From Streptomyces sp. NBC_01262 (GTDB taxonomy: Bacteria; Actinomycetota; Actinomycetes; Streptomycetales; Streptomycetaceae): a stretch of DNA of 64,000 nucleotides. Shown here piece by piece: positions 18,001 through 26,375 of this stretch. The position numbers and the translations under genes were made by a program. The notes beneath the pieces are model-generated. The model worked only from the letters and a program-made list of their open reading frames with translations. It made no database searches and was not told where the DNA came from. The stretch lies in contig NZ_CP108462.1 in NCBI RefSeq assembly GCF_036226365.1, forward strand, positions 3,576,501 to 3,640,500. The letters are read 5' to 3'. The first letter of the stretch is position 1. Every line of letters begins with the position of its first letter.

Positions 18001-19565
18001 TCGAGGCCGTCCTCGTCCACGGCCGACGCATGTCCGGTCACCGTCAGCGGGAAGTTGATGAACCCGGGAAACAGGACCGGCACCTGAAGATCGACGGTGA
18101 CCGTGACCTGCCCCTCGGCATGCGTCACGTTCACGTTCGAGGCGTTCCACGCCCCCGAGAGATCGCTCTGGGCCGCCGCGGTCGCGTCGTTGCCCACCGC
18201 AGCCGCCCGCGCACCCTCGTCCGCCGCGTTCCCCGCCAGGGTGAACGTGTAGCCGGCCAGCACGGCCTGCCAGACCAGGATGAGCGTCACGAGGATGACC
18301 GGGGTCATGCCCAGGGTCTCCAGCGTCACCTGGCCGCGGTCGCCGCCGCGGTCGGCGCGGCGGGCGCGTTTGGCGGGTGGGCGGGCGTGGGCGGGGGCGG
18401 CGAGGCCGAGTTCGGCGGCGAGGGACCAGAGGCCTTGTTTGATGGTGGAGCGGTTGTCGAGGTCCTGGAGGCGGCCGGCGTCGACGACGGTCTGGAGTTC
18501 CTTGTAGGCGGCGGGGACTACGGAGGCCGCGATACGGGTGCCGGTGATGCGGGCGATGAGGGAGGGCTGGATCTCGGTGGCGCGGGTGTACCGGTTGACG
18601 GCGACGGTGACGTCCTGCGGCTTGCGGATCTGGAGCCGGTCCCACATGCGGACCATGCGCTTGGCGGCCCGTACGGCGACCACGTCCGGCGTGGTGACGA
18701 GGACGGCGGCGTCGGCGGTCTCGACTGCGACGGCGTTGGCGCTGGTCATCTGCGTACCGCAGTCGACGATGACGACCTCGTAGCGCTGGCGCAGGGCGTG
18801 CAGTACGTGCCGGGCGGAGCGGTCGGTGACCTCCTCGCCGCGTTCGCCGTCGCCGGGGGCCAGCAGCAGGGCGGGACCGGCCTCGTGGACGTACATCGCG
18901 TCCTGGAGGATGCGGGTGGTGACGTCGGTTATGTCGGCGAGGTCGGCGAGGGAGCGGCGGAACTGGACGTCCAGGTAGGAGGCGATGTCGCCGCCCTGGA
19001 GGTCCATGTCGACCAGGGCCGTGGTCCTGCCCGCCGCGTGGGCGGCCAGGGCGAGCTGGACGGCGGTGACCGTCGTGCCGACGCCGCCCTTGGCGCCGGA
19101 GACGGCGAGGAGCCGGCCGCCGACGACGGCGGGGAGGGCGGCGCGCTGCGGCGAGAGGTGCCGCCGTACGCCGGTGGCCCAGGCGGCGGCGGCCTCGATG
19201 CGGGCGCCGAGCTCGTCGTAGGACAGGGGCAGGCCGATGACGCCGCGGGCGCCGGAGTCCATGGCGCCGGACATGACGGCGGGGCTGGGCTCGGCGGTCA
19301 GCAGGACGACGCCGACGGCCGGGAAGCGCAGCGCGATCTCGCGGATGAGCTCCAGGGCCGGCATCGGGGAGATGAGGTCGTGGACGACGACGGCCTCGGG
19401 GAGTTCGTCGATGCCGGCCTCGGCGGCGCGGGCGAGGGCCTCCAGGAGCGAGGTGGAGTCGGGGAGGGCGGGGGCCGGCTCGGCGGCGGGCAGTTGGCCG
19501 AGGAGGCCGGTGAGGGCGCGGGCGGTGTCCGGGTCGGGGGTGCCGGACAGGATCCGTACGGTCAC
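17997..19565 (-). CDS. CpaE/TadZ ATPase fused to a TadE-like pseudopilin domain
   Basis: 522 residues from the GTG at 19563-19565, overlapping the cpaB stop (GTGA). Residues 1-130 form a receiver-like domain (VVVHDLISPMPALELI then GARGVIGLPLS). Residues 150-390 are a MinD/CpaE ATPase with deviant Walker A KGGVGTT (159-165), LVDMDLQGG and VIVDCGTQ. After a basic linker (391-409), residues 410-522 are a second TadE-type domain: DRGQVTLETLGMTPVILVTL with a membrane helix and an extracytoplasmic tail. TadZ/CpaE proteins localise the Tad machine to cell sites. The fusion would tie the localiser to the membrane and put a pseudopilin outside. Confidence 0.9.
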   Translation of the reverse strand: MTVRILSGTPDPDTARALTGLLGQLPAAEPAPALPDSTSLLEALARAAEAGIDELPEAVVVHDLISPMPALELIREIALRFPAVGVVLLTAEPSPAVMSGAMDSGARGVIGLPLSYDELGARIEAAAAWATGVRRHLSPQRAALPAVVGGRLLAVSGAKGGVGTTVTAVQLALAAHAAGRTTALVDMDLQGGDIASYLDVQFRRSLADLADITDVTTRILQDAMYVHEAGPALLLAPGDGERGEEVTDRSARHVLHALRQRYEVVIVDCGTQMTSANAVAVETADAAVLVTTPDVVAVRAAKRMVRMWDRLQIRKPQDVTVAVNRYTRATEIQPSLIARITGTRIAASVVPAAYKELQTVVDAGRLQDLDNRSTIKQGLWSLAAELGLAAPAHARPPAKRARRADRGGDRGQVTLETLGMTPVILVTLILVWQAVLAGYTFTLAGNAADEGARAAAVGNDATAAAQSDLSGAWNASNVNVTHAEGQVTVTVDLQVPVLFPGFINFPLTVTGHASAVDEDGLE

Positions 19566-20275
19566 GACGTCACCCCGTCGCCCGCCAGGGTGTACGTGCG
19601 GTCGCGCGGGCTCGGCACGGTGGTGTCGCCGGGGGCGACCAGCGCCAGGCGTACGTGTTTGGCGAAGGACTCGGCGTAGGCGACGCGCTGGGCGTTCGCG
19701 GCGTCGAGGGCGAAGGTGATGGGGACGCCCTGGTCGGCGACCCGGGTGGAGTCGGAGTTGCTGTCGAAGGCCTTGATCTCGCCGACGTCGATGACCTGGG
19801 CGCTGGTGACGATGATCTGGGAGATGTCCGGGTCGGTGTCCTTGCGGCCGGCGAAGGTCGCGAAGATGTTGACCTTGTCCCCGGGCCGGATCTTGCCCGC
19901 CACGCCCGTCTCCGCGTCGATCATGATGGCGATCTCCATCTGCCCGGCCTGGAGGGCGGGCCGGTCGGCGACCATGTCGGTCTGGAGCAGCGAGCCGCTC
20001 TTGAGCTCGGTCGCGGCGATCTTCCCGGTCACCTCGGACAGGCTGTGCACGGCGGTCCCGGGCAGCCAGCGCTTGGGTATCTGGACCTTCTTGACCTGGG
20101 CGGCGGTCACGGACTCGTACGCCGGTACGTCCTTGGTCAGCCGGTAGGCGGTGACCTTCGACCCCACCTCGGACCGGGCGTCGCCGATGACCGCGAGCAC
20201 TCCGGCGAAGGCGGCGATCGCGCACACGGCGGAGATCACGAGGAGGACGATGCCGCGACGCTGACGTGAATTCAT
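19562..20275 (-). CDS. cpaB: Flp pilus assembly protein CpaB/RcpC (SAF domain)
   Basis: 237 residues. One N-terminal membrane helix (IVLLVISAVCAIAAFAGVLA), then a SAF domain (VTAYRLTKDVPAYESVTAAQ, followed by a second conserved block LKSGSLLQTDMVADRP) and the CpaB/RcpC C-terminal domain with PGDKVNIFATF. In Gram-negative Tad systems this protein is periplasmic and gates the secretin; here without an outer membrane it is likely a wall-side assembly factor. First of the tightly overlapping Tad genes. Confidence 0.92.
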   Translation of the reverse strand: MNSRQRRGIVLLVISAVCAIAAFAGVLAVIGDARSEVGSKVTAYRLTKDVPAYESVTAAQVKKVQIPKRWLPGTAVHSLSEVTGKIAATELKSGSLLQTDMVADRPALQAGQMEIAIMIDAETGVAGKIRPGDKVNIFATFAGRKDTDPDISQIIVTSAQVIDVGEIKAFDSNSDSTRVADQGVPITFALDAANAQRVAYAESFAKHVRLALVAPGDTTVPSPRDRTYTLAGDGVTS

Positions 20276-20287
20276 AGGTGTGGGGCC

Positions 20288-21175
20288 CTAACGCTCTATC
20301 GCTCTTCTGCCGCTGCTACCGCTGCTACCGGTGTTGCCGATACTGCTGCCGCTGTTGCCGATGCTGCTGACGCTGTTGCTTGCTACTACCACCGGTTGCG
20401 GTGTCCTTACCCGCCCATCGACCTTCGCAGAGCAGAAAAGGCACTGATCTCCGATGACTTCCAGTCCGCACCAGCCACAGGTGTCCCGCCGCACCGACGT
20501 CACGACCTGATAGAGCACGCCCACATCCGCGATGTACGCCACGAATTCGACCAGCCGGCCCGTCCCCCACCAGCTCGCCGAGTCCGGCGGCAGCGGGACC
20601 TCCCGGGTGAACTGCGTACGCCAGGCCTGCGCCAGCGCGCCCTTCACCCAACCCGGGTCCACCCCGTGCCCGGTGGCCACCGCGAGCTGGGTGAGGAAGG
20701 ACGGCCCCGACGGCATGGCGGTCACGTCGGCCACGCCCAGGTACGGCTCCGGGTGGGCCAGCGCCGCGAAGAGCCGTCCGGGGACCAGGGACTTCAGGTG
20801 GGCGCCCACGGGGACGTCGATGCGGTCCAGCTTGGCGACCGAGCCGAGCAGCGCGCCGGAGTAGAGGTAGTGCGACAGCAGCCGGGCCGCGCCGGCCAGC
20901 ACGCCGGGGCCCAGGTCGGTGTTGGCGAGCTGCCGGAGCTGCTCGACGAGCAGCGCCCCGGCCAGCGGCGGCAGGTCGACGGGGACGATGGCCACCCGGT
21001 CCGCGTCCAGCGCGGCGCGCAGGGTGTGCATACGGCGGCGTACGGGGTCGGCCGGATCGGGTGGCACGAGGGCGACGACATGGCCGTACGCCTCAAGGGA
21101 GGCGACCACGCGCATGAGGTGTTGTTCGAGTGGGAGTGCAAGATCGTCCGCCGTGACCGCGATGACGCTCGACAC
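20288..21175 (-). CDS. Tad-locus protein with C-terminal zinc ribbon, function unknown
   Basis: 295 residues from a GTG with GGGAGGTG 8 nt upstream. I do not recognise the main domain (residues 1-230), which is helical and has no membrane segment. Residues about 235-255 contain CGWCGLEVIGDQCLFC, a four-cysteine zinc-ribbon pattern. The C-terminal 35 residues are a low-complexity Ser/Gly/Asn repeat (SSIGNSGSSIGNTGSSGSSG). It lies 12 nt upstream of cpaB and heads the operon, so a regulatory or assembly role in the Tad system is inferred only from position. Confidence 0.75.
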   Translation of the reverse strand: MSSVIAVTADDLALPLEQHLMRVVASLEAYGHVVALVPPDPADPVRRRMHTLRAALDADRVAIVPVDLPPLAGALLVEQLRQLANTDLGPGVLAGAARLLSHYLYSGALLGSVAKLDRIDVPVGAHLKSLVPGRLFAALAHPEPYLGVADVTAMPSGPSFLTQLAVATGHGVDPGWVKGALAQAWRTQFTREVPLPPDSASWWGTGRLVEFVAYIADVGVLYQVVTSVRRDTCGWCGLEVIGDQCLFCSAKVDGRVRTPQPVVVASNSVSSIGNSGSSIGNTGSSGSSGRRAIER

Positions 21176-21324
21176 CGCTACCGCACCTCCCTACGGCCGG
21201 GCATATGACCGGCCCCGCGGGCAGAGCCTATCGGTGGGTGACCATACCTGCGCACAAAGTCGCCGAACACTTGGCGAACTCGACACCCTCAACGCCTCCT
21301 CCCCTCAAAGGTATTGACCAATCG

Positions 21325-21340
21325 ATTGGTCTGGACCACA
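21325..21340 (+). promoter_or_regulatory. dre-type operator (DasR) of the chitinase gene
   Basis: ATTGGTCTGGACCACA closely matches the published DasR responsive element ACTGGTCTAGACCACT (GGTCT-GACCA core kept). It sits 77 nt upstream of the start and overlaps a 16-bp perfect palindrome GACCAATCGATTGGTC (21316-21331) and a possible TTGACC -35 box (21314-21319). A further palindrome GAGTGGCCACTC is at 21352-21363. GlcNAc-dependent control by DasR is expected. Confidence 0.75.
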
Positions 21341-21416
21341 CTCGTTCCGCGGAGTGGCCACTCGTGCACCTCTTCCCCTCCCCCGAGTCCCGACTCCTCT
21401 CCCCCAGGAGGCAGTA

Positions 21417-22916
21417 GTGGAACGTGCGCTCAGAGCCCCAGCCCTCGTGGCGGCCGCCGCACTCGCCGTGGCCGGTGTCGTCGCCGGCACCACCGGCACC
21501 GCCAGGGCCGCCGACGCCAACCTCGTCAGCAACCCCGGTTTCGAGAGCGGCCTTTCCGGCTGGACGTGTACGGCGTCCAGCGGCGCCGCCGTCAGCAGCC
21601 CCGTGCACGGCGGGTCCGCCGCGCTCAAGGGCACCCCCACCTCGTCCGACAACTCCCAGTGCACCCAGACCGTCAGCGTGAAGCCCAGCTCCAGCTACAC
21701 GCTCAGCGCCTACGTGCAGGGCTCCTACGTCTACCTCGGCGCCACCGGCACCGGCACATCCGACCCGTCGACCTGGACGCCGTCGGCGACCTCGTACACC
21801 CAGCTCAGCACGAGCTTCACGACGGGCGCGAGCACCACCTCGGTCACCCTGTACCTGCACGGCTGGTACGCCCAGCCCGCCTACTACGCCGACGACGTGA
21901 GCCTCACCGGCCCGGCGGGCACCGCCACCCCGACGGCGACAGCGACGACCACCACCACGCCGACGCCCACTCCGACTCCGACGCCGACGCCGACCCCCAC
22001 CCCGACGCCCACGGCCACCAGCACCGGCGGCACCGCCCTGCCCAAGCACGCCCTCACCGGCTACTGGCAGAACTTCAACAACGGCGCGACCGTCCAGACC
22101 ATCGCGCAGGTGCAGGACCAGTACGACATCATCGCCGTCGCCTTCGCCGACGCCACGACCACGGCCGGCGCGGTCTCCTTCACCCTCGACTCGTCCCTGA
22201 ACTACTCGGTGTCGCAGTTCAAGGCCGACATCGCGGCCAAGAAGGCGGCCGGCAAGAAGGTGATCGTCTCGGTCGGCGGCCAGAACGGCACGGTCAGCGT
22301 CAGCGACTCCACCTCGGCCACCAACTTCGCCAACAGCGTCTACACGCTGATGCAGACCTACGGCTTCGACGGGGTCGACATCGACCTGGAGAACGGCCTC
22401 AACGCCACCTACATGACGCAGGCCCTGCGGGCGCTCTACGCGAAGGCCGGCTCCGGCCTGGTCATCACCATGGCCCCGCAGACCATCGACATGCAGTCCA
22501 CGTCCACCGGCTACTTCGCGACCGCGCTCAATATCAAGGACATCCTGACCGTCGTCAACACCCAGTACTACAACAGCGGTTCCATGCTGGGCTGCGACGG
22601 CAACGTCTACTCCCAGGGCAGCGTCAACTTCATCACCGCCCTGGCCTGCATCCAGCTCCAGAGCGGCCTCGCGCCCTCCCAGGTCGGCCTGGGCCTGCCT
22701 GCGTCCACCAGCGCGGCCGGCAGCGGCTATGTGTCGCCGAGCGTGGTGGACGCCGCGCTCGACTGCCTCACCCGGGGCACGAACTGCGGCTCCTTCAAGC
22801 CGTCCACGACCTACCCGGCACTGCGCGGGGCGATGACCTGGTCCACCAACTGGGACGCGTCCAACGGCAACTCCTTCTCCGGCACGGTCGGTCCCCACCT
22901 CGACACGCTGCCGTAA
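21417..22916 (+). CDS. Secreted GH18 chitinase with N-terminal carbohydrate-binding module
   Basis: 499 residues from the GTG at 21417, 5 nt after AGGAGG. Signal peptide (1-37, ending TARAAD). Residues about 38-160 are a beta-sandwich binding module (NLVSNPGFESGLSGWTC start, four Cys/aromatic rich). A Thr-Pro linker spans about 171-206. The catalytic GH18 barrel follows, with SVGG motif and DGVDIDLE (318-325; Glu 325 is the acid). The end lies near residue 499 with conserved MTWSTNWD. It would cut chitin outside the cell to oligomers; the DasR-type operator and downstream GlcNAc-type genes fit this. Confidence 0.95.
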   Translation: MERALRAPALVAAAALAVAGVVAGTTGTARAADANLVSNPGFESGLSGWTCTASSGAAVSSPVHGGSAALKGTPTSSDNSQCTQTVSVKPSSSYTLSAYVQGSYVYLGATGTGTSDPSTWTPSATSYTQLSTSFTTGASTTSVTLYLHGWYAQPAYYADDVSLTGPAGTATPTATATTTTTPTPTPTPTPTPTPTPTPTATSTGGTALPKHALTGYWQNFNNGATVQTIAQVQDQYDIIAVAFADATTTAGAVSFTLDSSLNYSVSQFKADIAAKKAAGKKVIVSVGGQNGTVSVSDSTSATNFANSVYTLMQTYGFDGVDIDLENGLNATYMTQALRALYAKAGSGLVITMAPQTIDMQSTSTGYFATALNIKDILTVVNTQYYNSGSMLGCDGNVYSQGSVNFITALACIQLQSGLAPSQVGLGLPASTSAAGSGYVSPSVVDAALDCLTRGTNCGSFKPSTTYPALRGAMTWSTNWDASNGNSFSGTVGPHLDTLP

Positions 22917-22920
22917 GCCC

Positions 22921-22964
22921 GGTGGCCGGGCGGGCCCGGGAGAGGACCCGCCCGCCCGGCCACC
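22921..22964 (+). terminator. First hairpin after the chitinase gene
   Basis: Perfect 14-bp arms 22921-22934 and 22951-22964, beginning 4 nt past the stop codon. Confidence 0.7.
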
Positions 22965-22976
22965 GCTCAGCCCATT

Positions 22977-23021
22977 GCGGGCCCGGAATCCGTTGAGGAT
23001 TCCGGGCCCGCATGTGTTTTT
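22977..23021 (+). terminator. Rho-independent terminator of the chitinase gene
   Basis: Perfect 15-bp stem (22977-22991 with 22997-23011), GTTGA loop and a following T-rich tract ATGTGTTTTT. The best classical terminator in the window; it insulates the chitinase gene from the ABC operon. Confidence 0.9.
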
Positions 23022-23073
23022 GCCAGGGATCACGCTGGTTTGCGGCACCGCGAAATGACGGATTTACGAACCC

Positions 23074-23118
23074 AGAGGTACAGACCTCTTGTGGCCGTTC
23101 GTGGCGGGCCTCTAGCCT
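23074..23118 (+). promoter_or_regulatory. Promoter of the sugar ABC operon with a GGT-N4-ACC palindrome
   Basis: A -35 box TTGTGG (23089-23094) and -10 box TAGCCT (23113-23118) are separated by 18 nt. Immediately upstream, AGAGGT-ACAG-ACCTCT (23074-23089) is a palindrome with the GGT...ACC half-sites of GntR/HutC-type operators such as DasR, though with a different centre. Confidence 0.6.
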
Positions 23119-23120
23119 CC

Positions 23121-23159
23121 GTTGTGCATTCTGAATCGAGCGTTGCACATGTTGCAATA
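23121..23159 (+). promoter_or_regulatory. GTTGCA-type repeats downstream of the ABC operon promoter
   Basis: Three related units: GTTGTGCAT (23121-23129), GTTGCACAT (23142-23150) and GTTGCAATA (23151-23159). They lie just after the predicted transcription start. GTTGCAATA recurs in the iclR upstream region at 29276-29284 (other strand), suggesting a shared regulator, probably the IclR protein. Confidence 0.55.
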
Positions 23160-23180
23160 CCCTCGCGAGAGAAGCTCCCC

Positions 23181-24497
23181 ATGAACCGTTCACACCGTCC
23201 CTCCCGCAGAGCCCTTCCTGTTCTGCTGCTCGCCGCCGGGCTCGCGGCCCCAACGGCCTGCGCTCCCTCCACCTCCTCGAACCAGGGATCGAGCAGCGAC
23301 GCCAAGAGCGGCACCCTGCGCGTCTGGCTGTTCCAGGAGGTCAACAACGCCCCCAAACAGAAGGTCGTCGCCCAGGCCGTCTCGGAGTTCACCAAGGCGC
23401 ACTCCGGCACCAAGGTCGACGTGACCTACATCCCGATCGCCACCCGCGCCGAGAAGATGAAGGCCGCGTTCAACGACCCCAAGAGCGCCCCGGATGTCGT
23501 CGAGTTCGGCAACACCGACACCGCCGGCTACGTGGCCGACGGCGGACTGGCCGACATCTCCTCGGAGTTCGCCGCCTGGGCCGACGCCAAGAACGTCACG
23601 GACTCCGTGAAGTCCTCGGTCAGCGTGGGCGGCAAGGTCTACGGCGTCCCCTGGTACGTGGGCGTACGGGCCCTGTACTACCGGACCGATGTCTTCAAGG
23701 CCCTGGACCTGAAGCCCCCGACGACACAGGCCGAGCTGATCACCACGGCACGGAAGATCCACGCGGAGAACTCGCAGCTCTACGGCGTGGCGTCGGGCGC
23801 GATGAACGTCTTCGGCATGCTGCCGTTCGTGTGGGCGAACGGCGGTGACCTGGCCACGGAGAAGAGCGGCACGTACACCGCGGCGATCGACAGCGCGGCG
23901 TCCAGGAAGGGCGTCGCCGCCTACACCAGCCTGATCGCGAAGACCAACTGCCCGCCCGCGCAGTGCGCGGCCATGGGCGGCGACGCCGGAATCCAGGCGT
24001 TCGCCTCCGGCAAGTCCGCGATGGCGATCGGCGGCGACTACAGCCACGCGGCCGTCGAGGCCGGCGCGGTGAAGGGCAAGTACGCGGTGGTTCCGCTGCC
24101 CGGTCTCACCGCGGGCTCGATAGCGCCCGCCTTCGCGGGCGGCAACAACCTCGGCGTCATGAAGAGCACCTCGCACCGCACCCTCGCGGCGGACTTCACC
24201 GAACTGCTCGGCGGGGCCGCGTACCAGCAGAAGATGTTCGACGCGATGGGCAACATGCCGGCGCTGAGCGACGTGCAGTCGGCGGTCGCGAGCAAGACCG
24301 CGTGGGAGGCGCCGTTCGTCAAGACGCTCCAGTCGGGCACCAAATTCGTGCCGGTCACCCCGGCCTGGAGCGCGATCGACTCGCAGGCGGTGATCCCGAC
24401 GATGATGCAGGAGATCGTCACCGGCAAGAAGTCCGTCGACCAGGCCACCGCCGACGCGGCGAAGAAGATGGACGCCGCCTTCGCCTCAGCCGGCTGA
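23181..24497 (+). CDS. Sugar ABC transporter substrate-binding lipoprotein
   Basis: 438 residues from the ATG at 23181 (GAGAGAAG upstream). Signal peptide ends near Cys 28 in a lipobox-like LAAPTAC, so it is probably lipid-anchored outside the membrane. Family 1 solute-binding fold: LRVWLFQEVNN start, KVDVTYIPIATRAEKMKAAF, DVVEFGNTDTAGYVADGGL, VPWYVGVRALYYRTDVF. The relatives bind di- and oligosaccharides; with a GH20 hexosaminidase in the same operon, N-acetylglucosamine oligomers are the likely ligand, but the binding site does not prove it. Confidence 0.92.
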   Translation: MNRSHRPSRRALPVLLLAAGLAAPTACAPSTSSNQGSSSDAKSGTLRVWLFQEVNNAPKQKVVAQAVSEFTKAHSGTKVDVTYIPIATRAEKMKAAFNDPKSAPDVVEFGNTDTAGYVADGGLADISSEFAAWADAKNVTDSVKSSVSVGGKVYGVPWYVGVRALYYRTDVFKALDLKPPTTQAELITTARKIHAENSQLYGVASGAMNVFGMLPFVWANGGDLATEKSGTYTAAIDSAASRKGVAAYTSLIAKTNCPPAQCAAMGGDAGIQAFASGKSAMAIGGDYSHAAVEAGAVKGKYAVVPLPGLTAGSIAPAFAGGNNLGVMKSTSHRTLAADFTELLGGAAYQQKMFDAMGNMPALSDVQSAVASKTAWEAPFVKTLQSGTKFVPVTPAWSAIDSQAVIPTMMQEIVTGKKSVDQATADAAKKMDAAFASAG

Positions 24498-24511
24498 ACA
24501 GGACCTCACGC

Positions 24512-25504
24512 ATGGCTCGTGACCTCGAAGTCAGCGATGTCAGGTCCGACGTCAGCTCCCTCCGCCGTCCGCTTCCCCGCCCGCGCAAGCCGGTCAAGGG
24601 GAACCGGACGGGGGCGGGGCGCTGGACGCCGTGGCTCTACCTCGCCCCCGCCCTCATCCTCCTCGGCGGCCTGCTGGTCTACCCGATCTACCAGCTCGGC
24701 CTGATCTCCTTCCTGCGCTACACCCAGGCGCAGGTCAGCGGCGGGCAGCCGACCGCCTTCGTGGGCCTCGACAACTACGACGCCCTCTTCAAGGACCCGC
24801 AGTTCTGGCAGGTCCTGCTCACCACCCTGCTGTTCGCGGGCGCCTGTGTGGTGTGCACCCTCGCCGTCGGCAGCGCACTGGCCGTCCTGCTGACCAAGGT
24901 GCGCGCGCTGCCGCGGCTGCTCCTGATGTTCGCCGCGCTCGGCGCCTGGGCCACCCCGGCCGTCACCGGCTCCACCGTCTGGGTCTTCCTCTTCGACTCC
25001 GACTACGGCCCGGTCGACAAGGCCCTGGTGTGGCTGGGCCTGACCGGATTCCAGGACTACTCCTGGACGTACGGGCGGTACAGCGCCTTCGCCCTGGTGC
25101 TGATGGAGATCGTCTGGTGCTCGTTCCCGTTCGTCATGGTGACCCTGTACGCGGGCATCCGGGCGATCCCGGCCGAGGTCCTGGAGGCCGCGGCGCTGGA
25201 CGGCGCGTCCGCCTGGCGCACCTGGCGCAGCGTCATGGCGCCGATGCTGCGGCCGATCCTGCTGGTGGTGACCATCCAGTCGGTCATCTGGGACTTCAAG
25301 GTCTTCGGCCAGATCTATGTGATGACCAGCGGCGGCGGCATCGCCGGCCAGAACCTCGTCCTCAATGTGTACGCGTACCAGAAGGCGTTCGCGTCGTCCG
25401 AGTACGGACTCGGCTCGGCGATCGGGGTCGTGATGCTGCTGATCCTGCTCACGGTGACGCTGGGCTATCTGAGGCTGCTGCGGCGGCAGGGGGAGGAACT
25501 GTGA
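24512..25504 (+). CDS. Sugar ABC transporter permease (MalF type)
   Basis: 330 residues from the ATG at 24512. A hydrophilic N-terminal tail is followed by six predicted membrane helices (first at WLYLAPALILLGGLLVYPIY). The EAA loop that docks with the ATPase is EVLEAAALDGASAWRTWRSV, then MAPMLRPILL. It follows the binding-protein gene by 14 nt and overlaps the next permease by 4 nt (GTGA). Confidence 0.93.
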   Translation: MARDLEVSDVRSDVSSLRRPLPRPRKPVKGNRTGAGRWTPWLYLAPALILLGGLLVYPIYQLGLISFLRYTQAQVSGGQPTAFVGLDNYDALFKDPQFWQVLLTTLLFAGACVVCTLAVGSALAVLLTKVRALPRLLLMFAALGAWATPAVTGSTVWVFLFDSDYGPVDKALVWLGLTGFQDYSWTYGRYSAFALVLMEIVWCSFPFVMVTLYAGIRAIPAEVLEAAALDGASAWRTWRSVMAPMLRPILLVVTIQSVIWDFKVFGQIYVMTSGGGIAGQNLVLNVYAYQKAFASSEYGLGSAIGVVMLLILLTVTLGYLRLLRRQGEEL

Positions 25505-26367
25505 TCCGGATTCCCTACGTGCGGATACGTCGTCCTCACCGGCTGGCCGCCGAGGCTTCGGCGGTGCTGATCGCCCTGGTCGTGGCCTTCCCGCTGTACT
25601 GGATGGTGCTTTCGGCGTTCAAGCCCGCCGGGGAGGTGCAGTCGCTGCACCCCAAACCGTGGACGCTGCACCCGAGCCTGGACTCCTTCCGGCGGGTCTT
25701 CTGGCAGGAGGACTTCGGGCGGTACTTCCTCAACAGCCTGCTCGTGGCGGGCGCGGTGGTGGTGCTGTCCGCGCTGGCCGCGTTCCTCGCGGCGACGGCC
25801 GTGACGCGCTTCCGGTTCCGCTTCCGTACGACCGTGCTGATCATGTTCCTGGTCGCGCAGATGGTCCCGGTGGAGGCGCTCACCATTCCGCTGTTCTTCC
25901 TGATGCGGGATCTTGGCGACGCCGTCCCGGGCGTCGGCCTCAACACGCTGGGCTCGCTGATCCTGGTCCATCTGGCCTTCTCCCTCCCCTTCGCGGTGTG
26001 GATGCTGCGCGGGTTCGTCCGGGCGGTCCCGGAGTCGCTGGAGGAGGCGGCGATGATCGACGGCGCGAGCCGGGCCCGCTTCCTGTGGCAGGTGCTGTTC
26101 CCGCTGGTGCTGCCAGGGCTGGCGGCGACCAGCATCTTCTCCTTCATCAGCACCTGGAACGACTTCCTGTTCGCCAAGTCGTTCATCATCAGCGCCACCG
26201 AGAACTCCACCCTCCCGATGGCCCTGCTGGTCTTCTTCAAACCCGACCAGAACGACTGGGGCGGCATCATGGCGGGTTCCACCGTGATGACCCTGCCCGT
26301 GCTGGTCTTCTTCGTCCTCGTCCAGCGCCGACTCGTCTCCGGCCTCGCCGGGGCCGTGAAAGGTTGA
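25501..26367 (+). CDS. Sugar ABC transporter permease (MalG type)
   Basis: 288 residues from the GTG at 25501. Six helices (first at LIALVVAFPLYWMVLSAFKP) and the EAA loop ESLEEAAMIDGASRARFLWQ with VLFPLVLPGL. MalG-type position in the operon. No ATPase gene is present in the locus; streptomycete oligosaccharide transporters of this kind share the multitasking ATPase MsiK encoded elsewhere. Confidence 0.93.
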   Translation: MIRIPYVRIRRPHRLAAEASAVLIALVVAFPLYWMVLSAFKPAGEVQSLHPKPWTLHPSLDSFRRVFWQEDFGRYFLNSLLVAGAVVVLSALAAFLAATAVTRFRFRFRTTVLIMFLVAQMVPVEALTIPLFFLMRDLGDAVPGVGLNTLGSLILVHLAFSLPFAVWMLRGFVRAVPESLEEAAMIDGASRARFLWQVLFPLVLPGLAATSIFSFISTWNDFLFAKSFIISATENSTLPMALLVFFKPDQNDWGGIMAGSTVMTLPVLVFFVLVQRRLVSGLAGAVKG

Positions 26368-26375
26368 ACCACACC

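Noticed and set aside
21931..22030. Tandem repeat as a CRISPR or minisatellite
   Set aside because: It encodes the Thr-Pro linker of the chitinase; unit too short and in frame.
21228..23048. Minus-strand frame opposite the chitinase
   Set aside because: Gly/Arg/Val low-complexity product; shadow of the GH18 gene.
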